Source of the DNA: Saccoglossus kowalevskii
Taxonomy: Eukaryota; Hemichordata; Enteropneusta; Harrimaniidae
Length of the DNA stretch: 34,256 nucleotides
Assembly (NCBI RefSeq): GCF_000003605.2
Contig: NW_003123908.1
Coordinates: 90,672 to 124,927 of the forward strand
Direction: 5' to 3'
Part shown: piece after piece, positions 19,423 through 31,600 of the stretch
Layout of the letters: the number at the start of each line of letters is the position of its first letter
Numbering within the stretch: position 1 is the first letter of the stretch
Translations under genes and position numbers: made by a program
The notes under the pieces: generated by a model
Told to the model about the DNA's origin: nothing
The model's database searches: none
Seen by the model: only the letters and a program-made list of their open reading frames with translations

Positions 19423-22400
19423 CTAAAAGAGGCAAATGCCATGGAAACACATCACGTTATACATCTTCATAAAGATGCCAAACATCTTTGACTTTGCTAA
19501 CTCGAATTCATTTGGATCCAACTACTACACACATTTTCGTCAAAAGTAGTTCAGAATAAAATACACTTTTTACATCAACACTATCTGAAATAGTCTAAAT
19601 ACCCGAAACCAACTGTGAGGATTTACGTACAATATGAACGAAACAGTTGATGGAATCCCAAATCACAATATTGTGACATGGGAATTTATAGGCAATTTTA
19701 ACCAGAATTATTATGTCAAATATGTCAACTGTGTTGTAAGTTGTATGATATATGCTGCCGAATTATGACTCTGTTCAATATTTTCCCCGTGACTACATGT
19801 TTTGTTTTGTTTTTTATTTTCGCAAAACCTTATAATATGCAATATTACACAAGTAAAAAGTAAAGCATAACGCCATCTGATATACCTCACTAAGAGGCAG
19901 CAATATTACATGCTTGAATGTAAACAGTTTTATTGTAAGACTTTCTCTTTTTTGAGCTCTATGAAATCACATAGGAAAATGCACTTCCCAATATTACAGG
20001 GTTGTTAGCATACATTGAAGTTCGATACAGTGACTAGCATAGATTGGATAAATTGAACTGGTGGAATAGCGATTCCAAAAAAGATAGAGAATAATGAAAC
20101 CAATTTGTACTAATACCCTGGTAATTTGATCAAGCAATAGTATTATAAAAGTTTTCAATTTGAGTTGCTTGTACCCGTACACCCTTTTCTCACTGAAATA
20201 ACTATGTACAATGGACTGAATGTACTATGGATATCAATTAGGTGGACTGTTATTGCTTTTCATCATACAAATCAAATACATGGTGTTTTCTAAGACTTAC
20301 TTTATCACTGTATTTCCCACCACAGCATATTTTTGTACGCCAACTGTCTGGCATACAACGTTGGAGATCATCATATATTGGACACAAAAGGCGAGGATCA
20401 ACGTCACCTGGTGCGGTATAACCTGAATGGAGAAGGGTAATGTAACCAGTGAGTTTTTCTTGAGAAGAGTTATCGTGTGTGTTCACTTCAAAATAATATA
20501 AATTATTATTGAATATAATTTTTTTTTAAATGCTTAGCTCGGTGTACTTTTTGTTTAAAACTTTACTATATTAGTGTGTAAAGTACGAAGCACACAAACA
20601 CGGTAGTCGGTGACAATGTCTGTAACTGAACTTGATTTCTAAAATTTGTAAAACAATTGGTGGATTTTGAATGACGCAATGACGGTTTATGCTAGGCATA
20701 AATAAAATAGAGATGAAAGAATGGTGACCCTTTTGATTTACCGTGTTTGCATAGTTAGTTGGTAAAGGGGAAATAACTTATACAAAATAACATACAATTT
20801 TGTTTTACAAAATTAAGTTATTATTCGGGTGGTCACTAGATGGTCTGTAACTCTAATCTTTACTAGTTATGCAATATGTTAACACAATTGTCCTCACCTG
20901 TTATAAAACTAACTATTAGACCAGTCACTATGGTTACGGATGAAGAAGTGGCGCTGTACCAAAGGTATGATATACTATACAAGTTGGCAATAATCGGCCT
21001 AGAATGTAATGACATTTTAATCAGACAAATGTTAATCATTAATGAATAAGCACTCATTCGCTCACACGTACGTTTCCATCACATAAAGTGAAGCCATTGA
21101 CATACATTCAGTTAAATTACGTTGGTATTCATATATAGTATTGGAATTCAACTACATTCCATTTAGTTAAAATAACTTAAGTAAAATATAATTTAATTGA
21201 ATCGAATACACTGCATACCAATATTAAATTTCCTATAATATTTGAAATGATAACATTGTCGATAGGAATTCTCTTGTGCAGAAGTGTTGAAAAAATGTTC
21301 AAAAGTGTATTTGTCTGAATTTAAAAATACACCAGTAAATGTAAGAGCCAATCGAAATTCCTATTGTAAGGGGCTTCTAAGTTGAATACAAATAAAGATT
21401 CATTAGTTCATCATCTTTAAATGCACTGTCAAACATTCATCGCTCAATTATGATTGTGATAGTGGAACAACAAAAGTTGAGATTTGTGTTGACAAACAAT
21501 GTTTTTCTCAGTATTTTTTTTCAAACTAACAACCACATTATCTCAGTACAATAATTAACAGAGGGACACCCAAATGAAAATCGATTAAGATAATCTACCA
21601 GGTCGAAGACACAGTCAAAATAATTAATACAAGTCATCGTCATACATCATTCGTAAGTACAAGTAAAATAAGTAAAGTACAATTCACTATTGATGATACT
21701 GATAATGATAATTCGTCTAGCTGTATCCTCGGGGCGGAGCTGCGTCACAAAACGTTCCACGTTGCTAAGACGCGCAACCACTGTACCACGTATTTCTATG
21801 GGCTCAGCGCGCGCTGTTGAGAGACGTGGAACGCTGAGCGAAGAGCCGGTGAAAATTCTAGAAAACAACAGGAACTCAACTTCGAAGTAATCCTGAACAA
21901 TCAAATTTATATGCGTTACACACGCAGGGGGTAATCTTGTTACACTGTTCAGGGGAGTCTCAACAACCATCCCAAAGTACCGTTTTCTGAGAGTTTTCGG
22001 CCTTTGTTTTCACCGTGATGGTTGCCATGCGGTGAAAATGCCCGGATGTCCGCCCGCGAGAATACGCCATAGAATGCTGGAACCTATAACACACTGTATC
22101 GGACATACCTTATTAACTCTATTGATGATGATAGCTCATTAGTATTGACGTAACTACTATTCATTGACGTCATATTGGTAGTTATATCGTATAATACACT
22201 GTAGTTGAATGATGTTGATATATTATGGAATATATCACTACTGTTAGATGTAACCATGTCAACTGTACAATTCTCGATTGATGTCGGTAATGTGATGATA
22301 TGTGGTCTATAGAAGTATGCCCCAATACCAATCCACAGTGACATCGCATACCCACATATCACACCAAANNNNNNNNNNNNNNNNNNNNNNNNNNNNNNNN

Positions 22401-25400
22401 NNNNNNNNNNNNNNNNNNNNNNNNNNNNNNNNNNNNNNNNNNNNNNNNNNNNNNNNNNNNNNNNNNNNNNNNNNNNNNNNNNNNNNNNNNNNNNNNNNNN
22501 NNNNNNNNNNNNNNNNNNNNNNNNNNNNNNNNNNNNNNNNNNNNNNNNNNNNNNNNNNNNNNNNNNNNNNNNNNNNNNNNNNNNNNNNNNNNNNNNNNNN
22601 NNNNNNNNNNNNNNNNNNNNNNNNNNNNNNNNNNNNNNNNNNNNNNNNNNNNNNNNNNNNNNNNNNNNNNNNNNNNNNNNNNNNNNNNNNNNNNNNNNNN
22701 NNNNNNNNNNNNNNNNNNNNNNNNNNNNNNNNNNTATGAAATTGTCATTTCTGATTTTGAACAAGCTAAACAATTGCGAGCACACACACCACCGATTGAA
22801 TATACACCATTATGATAATTACTTCACTAGCAGTTCAGTTTACTATTTTCTTATTAGCGTTACGACCTGACAGGCGAACCATATTATATTTAATAGTTAA
22901 AATAATGAAATAATTGTAATAAACTAACCTTGTTGTTGGTCCATGGAAAGAATATCCCCAATGTGAACAGTCCAAGTAGTGGACCCCCTATCATGCCCAA
23001 TAATCCGATTGCTAATGGTAATATTGGTCCCATGTGTGATGCAGCAAATGCCATCAAAATTGATATACCTCCAAAGGAGCATGCTGCAACAAAGTATCAT
23101 AATTATACGATAATAATAGTAACTGTTTTATTTTCATTCGAATCAAACGTTAGATGCAATGACTAAGTGCGAAATATCCTTGTTGACTGACTGACTGACT
23201 GACTGACTGACTGACTGTTTGTCTTTTGTTCTAGGATTTGAAAATTTGAGTGTACTGTTATTTCCGTTCTCTTATACCAGCTAAATTATTGTTATACTTT
23301 CATCTCTGGTGGCAAGTAAAACAGATCCTGAAAATAATAATTTTGCAGGCAAACAAACGCACACACAAGTGCCTCGCCACTGTAGGCAAACACAGAACCC
23401 ACTGTGCAACACTCCCTGTTCTAAAAAAAAGAGCAGAGACAACCTCAGAGTAGAATTTAAAAGTACAGTCAATGGAACACACATATGAAACATGGACTAC
23501 AATGGTGATATCATATAAATACCCAGACATGATATCAGCATTGTAGCCCATGTTTCATATGCGTGTTCCATTGCCTGTAATATATATATATATATACAGA
23601 GACTCACCAATAATTCGTGTTATAATTGCTAATTTTTCTTCTGGTAAATTCTTTATTACAGGTTTTACAATATCTGTCAATGTTACCGCAGCTAAACAAT
23701 TTAAACCTGAGGAAAGGGTGCTGTAAAACATGGAATAAAAAGTCAGTATAAGCAAACATTACATATTACACTGGTTATATGCTTTTTATAGCATCTCGTG
23801 AATAATGATATTCTTGTTTCCATGGATATACACGACCCTGTTTAGACATAATTTATTTGTTCAATTTGGTGATTTATTTATGTGCTTGTTTTTCATTTAT
23901 ATATTTGTTTACGTATTAACCCACAAACAAGTATATTTTGTTTTGTTTTAAATTAGAAACAATACATTTAAAAATTGCAGTTTACATTACACGTATCGTA
24001 TGTTGTTTAAACAATACAATGTTTGTTACGTAATCGCCAATTTGTCGTTCTAACGTGAGGAACAAATTTACTAATTGATAAAATATACTTCATTCATGTT
24101 AAACTCAATGCTCGACATATAGGTTGAATGTACAAGTGATATTTACCTTAAAGCGCCGCTAAACAATGCAGCTATAAAAAGTCCTGCCATACCAGGGAGA
24201 AACGATAACTCCTCTATAACATAATATGCTAGCAACTGTAATGAAACATACGACATTTGCAACATCATCATCAAGTGTGCGTGCTGCTAGCATATACAAA
24301 CGATTCATATATAATCATACGTTACAATATCTAAAAGTGAGAATTATGTTCTCGGATATTCACTTCCTCAATCAGACAATCAAAGTACTTGTGATGTTGC
24401 ATTCCATCATAAGATATCACTATGACAATATTTTTAGTCACAGACATACAGAGGTCGATATGTTGCGTTTTTGCCATTAGCAATATATATAGAATTAATG
24501 TAAGTATACATACTTGGTCGGCTCGTGAGATGTGTCCTGATTTGACCGGATCACACCCGGCATATGCAGCAAACAAAACTAATCCGCACATTATTATTAA
24601 GCTCACAATTGACAGCAAACCTGGCAGATTCAAATACAATGCACTGCGGAAACAAACATACAAATACGTCAAATGTAACAGCAAAATTATGACGCGAAAC
24701 AGTCCGATATAGCAGACAAATCATCGGAAACCCATTGGCGGCTAGGGCAAAATTGTTTAGCAGGCGATAATGATTAAACGTATATGTGCAAAGTCAGTTG
24801 GCTCGCTAAATTATAGTCATACAAGCTTACAAATACTCCGATATGGCGCCAAGAAGTGATTCAATATTAAGCTCTAATCTAATGTAACTACATGTATGAG
24901 CATGTTGAAAAATGTCAGTAAATATCACAGTAATCCGTACATCTAAAACACATGCATCAACTAGTATATTTTCTAAAAATATGAACTGCCCACCAGCCCT
25001 CATCCATACATGGCCGGAATTCTATTCATCAGACGATACTCGAACAAATAACAGAATTCTATCTACTTACAGCTTTGCGTCTTTTTCTGTAGGACAACTC
25101 AGATACCTTTGGATGGACAGCTGATTGCATCCATAATTGCCAAGCCATGTGATAGAACCCCCTATAGTCAAAGACCAGAAAGTATGGCGAATTGTAGGAT
25201 CAGGGTCAAAACTGAAAAGCAAGGAAATAAATCAAACAGTCAATATGAGAAATTTGGGTGGTATTTGTGTCCTCTTTAGTCGAAAGTAATTTTAAAAGGT
25301 GAAGCATATTCGCGATCAGATATCTAAGCCACAAGCAAATGTACATTAATTTGTTAATTTCAAATCCAATCAACAGAGTTCTCAGGCTAGAATCTGCATT

Positions 25401-26817
25401 ACTAGTGTGGCAGTGTTATGACACAAAGTACAATGCATTTAAACTCGAGCTGCTGGAATTGTGCCATAACTGGGCCCACTGCAGCAACCCACATAGTGGA
25501 TGATGTGAACTGCAAATTAAAGGAAACATCAATCCAAACAACATAATGACCCCTGAAGAAAAAGTTCCACAAAATTAATGTAGGAGAATGCAATTTACAG
25601 TTTTTTTATATCCCTTTTCATTCTCTAGATATTCAACTTTTCATCAGTATTATGTAGTCAGCCATCTTGATTTTCAAGCAAAGGATTATGGTAAAGTACG
25701 ACATCATAGAATCTGTTGTCAGATTTCATCTATAACTTCAAAAGTTGAACTTCAAATTGGCTGAAAGTTTAGAGATTGGTAGCATACATGTACTGGTGCC
25801 ATCCATGTTTATAAAATAATTGTCATGGAAACAGAACTGAAAATATTTTTTTCTACCAAATTCTCAAATTTCCTTATATTGTATACAATTTACCAATGTG
25901 AATAGGTTATATAGGTGATACATCACATGTTGACCACAGAAAGGGGACACAAAAGTGTCATTTTATATTTCACGACTAAAATATCGATTTTTATTTTTTA
26001 ATGTTTTTAGCAATATCTTCACTTCATGGTGTATTTGTAATATTCTTAATTTCCACTACTATAATTATATACATGAGTAATATGCACAACGAAAATTTGA
26101 ACTAATTCTTTCATCAGTATTTCTCATGTTATAGATGAAATAATTTTCTCAATTTTTGACAAGAGATTCTATGTCATACTTTACCCACAATCCTTTGCTT
26201 GAGAATCAAGATGGCTGACTACATAATAATGATAATAATAATAATAATAATAATAATAAGTTGAATATCTAGAGAATGAAAAGTGATATAAAAACACTGT
26301 AAATTGCATTTTCCTACATTTGTGGACCTTTTTCTTCAGGGGTCATTATGTTGCCTGGCTTGATGTTTCCTTTAACATAAAATAATACATATAACGAAAA
26401 GCAAAACACACTGACTCACTTGAAAAACTCAATTCTGCCTCCCTGTTTGTTAATTTGCCATATTTCACTAAAACCGCCAAGCTGTATGCTGCCTTGGATT
26501 ATTACTGCCAATAAACCAGCAAACATAATAGAAATCTGAAACACATCAGTCCAGATTACAGCTTTCATTCCACCCTAAAAAAATGACATGTTTTAGTACA
26601 TTTTGCCTCATCTCGGATATAGATTAATGTATGTATTGTTTTTCAATAAAGTCCCAACGTATCAGGATGTGATCTTTTTTGATTATAAGCCCCTCTATAA
26701 TATTAACATATCCAAACAACGCACACATACCAGTGATGTGTAAAAACTACACACAATTCCAATAGTCAACACGGATGTCCAAATGTTCAGCCCAGTAACT
26801 GAAAAAAATAAAACATT

Positions 26818-26862
<45 letters not shown>

Positions 26863-28620
26863 TATTTTCTTGGCGGTTGTAACTGGTCAGTGTAAGCTGT
26901 AAGCTGTTACATTACTTTGGAATGTAAACTATGTTGATGATCAAAAAATCACACCACATCGAAATTTAGAACAGATTTTCTCGCTTCATAACATATTGTG
27001 ATTTTGTTGATTACTATCGCTTGATGCTAAGGATAATTATGATAATGTACGCTTTAATAATAGTAACCATGGCAACGATGAGTTCATCACTCTGAGTCAC
27101 ATTCATTGCCAATGGTTGCTATGGCCGGCGAAATGATTTATTTACACATACAAGCAAAATCTGTATCCGAAAAAATACAAAAGTACAAAGGGAAACTACA
27201 CTTCCAACCCTTCACTTTATGTAAACGTATTTGACATTCTGGACTACTTTAATCCAAAAACCCATTTAATTTTTAACTGAACTTTACGACCACGCCGTGG
27301 AAAAACTTACACATACAATGCAAATGAAAAGTAGATGTGTTTTTTTTTTATCGTAGATCATATGCATGATGATTTGAATGTTTGCTGTCATCAGTCTATT
27401 TGTCGAGAAATTGTGGTTATATTTTAAGTGAATGGTGACCATTTTGTTAGTACGAGACCGCCTATAACATTGTTTCCTAGGGTGACATAATGATGACATA
27501 TGGTCAACAAATTATTAATTGATTCGGGTACTTTTTGTTATCCTGAATTTTTTTTCATAAATCACATGACAATGTCTAATGGTTTATTGTGTAAAATCGT
27601 GAAGCCATTATCTTAAGGCACCATGAAATAGCATTCTTTTGTGTGTTACAGTGGCGTATTTTGAGAAACTTGTCCCAATATTTTTCAAAAATCGGTATTT
27701 TTTTTGAAACGATTCTATAGAGCACAATGTTAAAGAAAAATTATATTTTTTGCCACTTTTCAAAACACCAGATTTTTGTAATATTTAAGAAAATCAAAAA
27801 GTACTCTATCATTCACACTATATACTTTTTCGGCCGATGTCACCAGTCTACAATTTAAGATGTAATATATTATTTCTGCCATAAGAACATATGGTAAAAG
27901 CACAAAAATGGCCACAATCCACTAAAATACAACCATTATTTTCTCAAAAATTAAGCTGGTGACCCCCAAATTATTTTCAATATCCTTATATTTATAAGTA
28001 CAATTTTTAGGACAATGAATACATTCTGAGTAGGCTTCTACCTTAAAGACGTAGTATAATTGTTTTGGAACACAATACTCAAAAAGATTTTTTTAGATTT
28101 TATAAAATATACAAGTATGTCTAATTATTTCATGAAAATTTCAGACCTCTGTCATAAATGGTACGTACTTAACACAGTGGTCAAAATTAACAACTTGCAT
28201 TGTTGTGATGACTAAATTTGCATATACTTTACATATATTTTAAATAATCAATAAATCACACAGTCAAGTATAATATAGTTTTAGAACATCTCCAGATGCT
28301 TACCAATCATCTACAATTTACTGGACATCAAAACATTAGTCACAGAAGACTCAATCAAATGGGTACTAATCAGCAGGAACTCATCAGATTTTTCACTTTT
28401 TTTCAGAGATTGAAGATGTGGACCTTTTTTTAATTTACACATTATAAGGATTTCACTATGTGAATGTAAAAACGACCAAAATATTCTGGTGAAAACGCAA
28501 CGTATGCACGGCATTTAAAGGAAAAATGCAAATCAAAATTGCTGTGAATGTTTTTTTCCTTTAGTCAACATTTTTCGAAAAATAAAAATGTTGTATCCCT
28601 TTTAATCTTCAACAACTGGT

Positions 28621-28671
<51 letters not shown>

Positions 28672-31600
28672 TGGTATGGCTTGATATGGTTTATAATAAT
28701 TTTTCTATATGAATGTGAATTTTACTTCCTGAAAACCTCCACTACATCCTCGACATTCGTTCATTTAATTTTGTACCTGGAAATTTATACATAGTATTAC
28801 CTGCATTCAATGCTAGTGCCGGTGCGTACATCACAACAGCCATGTACATAATCTGTAAACCAATCAGATCAAACAAATTATTCACCTGGTAAAATAGTTT
28901 ATTGGAGGTGTGGCTATGCTAATGAGTGCTGTTAATCATTTATGCAGCGCATGTTCACAGAACCCCTCATAGTTTATTTACAAGCTGATAACACTAATTC
29001 TTTCCGTACATTCTGTATGGGGCTAATCTAGACTTGAATAAAGCACGAATGTATATAGTGTATAAAGCCGAATTACCGCGAAAGCCGGGTATATCGCCAA
29101 ACAAACAAAACTGTTTATTTCGCGGCCTACCCGGCTTTTGCCATTTATACATTCAAATAACATTTTATTGAAAAAACAACAACAAGAGACTGTGTGCAAG
29201 CTAATACGGAGCGTGTTCCGAAGATACGAACGATGCGACATTGAACAGTTTCTTGATATGAATATGTATAATAATATGTATGATGTACGTGTGAAATTTG
29301 ATTGTGATTGGTTCAGGCATGTTTAAGATACCTCCCCGGACGCACGGACGTCTGGACCCAGGGACACACGGACGCACTGCACTAAAAAAAGCTTCCGTCG
29401 GAAATTCAGAAAGTGACACATCGAAAGAACAATTTGAGTTCATCGCCTGCTACGCGCATCTGCGAATGAAAAACGCATAATAGATGATTCTCCGTTCAAC
29501 TGCGAGTTCTCGCGAGTTGCGTGATTAGACTGATGCATCATGTTCGGCGTATCCATGTCAGGTGACATTGATTGACAACAGTTAATTATTCAAGATTAGA
29601 CGTCATTAAAAAGATCCTACATCCTATATGTGTTTTTTTTCAAAAATATCTAGTGCGTGGGATTTGTTTTATTTGATGGCAGGTCACGTGGTTGAACGAG
29701 TGGTTGGGGCTGACTTACCATGTAAGCGATATATGCAAAGCACCCTATAAGACGAGCGGTCATCGAAAAGCGAAGCTGGAGATACTGAAAACAAAAACAA
29801 AGTGTGGTTATGCCTTGAATGTAGTGTTTTATTTTTATCTAATGACAATAACAATTCTCACCAACCCGCAAAAAAATATTAATAGCTCATCAGACCCCCC
29901 CCCCACACACACACACACACAAACTCTCGACCAGGCATTACTGGGCAGGGGAGATGTTTCTGTCATTACCGTTGTATGGTTTGTTTATCAAATTATTTGT
30001 TTTTGGTAATATATTTTTTTTTAATCCGCCTATTTCGCACAACCGCAGACGAATTGACTAAATTGCGGGTGGTGACCCTATTTCCTCAGCCTGATCTTCG
30101 TTCTGAATTGAATTTTAAAAAAAAATTAAAACAATATTTCTACAGCGGGTGAATCGAATTATATCAACAGCACCTTCATTAATTCCAAACACAATTTAAT
30201 GTCGCGACATTCATAAAGTTGTTGAGACTAAGTGGTACGATACAAACACGTCGCCAACATTCTATATATTCTATACTACACCGGATTGCTTTTACAAATT
30301 ACTGTGGGGTTATTTATTATTTTACTGTTGTAAGCATGTTTGTTAACGCTTTTATTGTTTCTCGTTAATAAATTATCGCGATTTGTAGATTTATCATTAA
30401 GCTAAACTTTATTGGCACAGATACGGATACGAATATGGACGTGGACATGAACTCGGAAACGGATAAGATGAAAATAGCGTACATGATTTTGGTCAAAACT
30501 AATTATAAGTGAAGGCAAATAAATGTATTTTACAATTTACCACCCATTATTTCTTATTGTCGATTCATCATGCGATACAAGTAAATTCGCGTATACTAAT
30601 TTACTATCTGTGTGAGTTTTATTTGCTACCTGACTTATTTGCTTCCCGCACGCACGGGAGTCCCAAGCGATGATAACAACATACGCTAAAACGCAAATGC
30701 TTATGGGCAGACGCTTGTTTGTATTCTCATTGTCACGCATACGATACGAGAAATAAACATAATTTATAACTACGGAAACTGAACAAAACTATATCCCGAA
30801 CAAGGATACTATTTTCTGGCCCAAAACTATGGAAGGAAATCAGTCAATCAACCGATCAAGATCATGTATTTAGTTGTCGGCTCACAAAACCTTCTTGTTA
30901 AATAATAATATTTAAAGCAGAGGGATCGTCACCTCCGCACGCACCAGAGTCTCAAGCGACGATAACAACATACGTTCAAAAAGCGCTTGTTTGTCAACAA
31001 ATGAATGACACGCTATGACCATCTGAAACACGCACAGGTGACGACTACGCCGCTTTAAAGATGCAGTGTGGACAAGAACATGCATATTTTTAGAATTGTT
31101 GCTTGGCACAGTATATTGATAGATGAATTGGACTATGATTTATCATGAACTGAAAAAGGTTGTTCTTAAAGCTCACATCTGATCATTCGCTCCGCGGGAC
31201 ATATACAATTCTGTAATACCATTTGCATTGGTACAATAACAATCAGTTCGGGTGCGTATTAGTAGTTTTGATTGTTGTATCTAACGAGTACTGTGTCGTG
31301 TTCTGTAAACGCACCATGTTTAGTTTACGATAAATCTTAACCCGATTTGCAGTATTGAGTAAGTTATTTGTACTGGTCCCATTGAGTAAACCGTCATACT
31401 AAAATATGATCACCCGCCACCAATACTCGTTGAACATGTCAGGATTCCTGACCCAGTGTGACATTCAAAAAGGTTAAAGGTTGCGTTTGATGGTGCTACT
31501 TCATTTCATTTTTTTTAATGCGGGACAGTCAATACAATTATGTTTGTGATGAGGGTATCATGGTGAGGGTGCGTGGCGTTTGTGTTGTAGTGACAACACT

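Noticed and set aside
22084-22785. 233-codon minus-strand frame across the gap
   Set aside because: The N run inflates it. Only 22109-22368 is coding (transporter exon 11); the far side is intron.
24226-24712. Plus-strand frames of 84 and 96 codons
   Set aside because: Antisense shadows over transporter exon 7 and its flanking introns.
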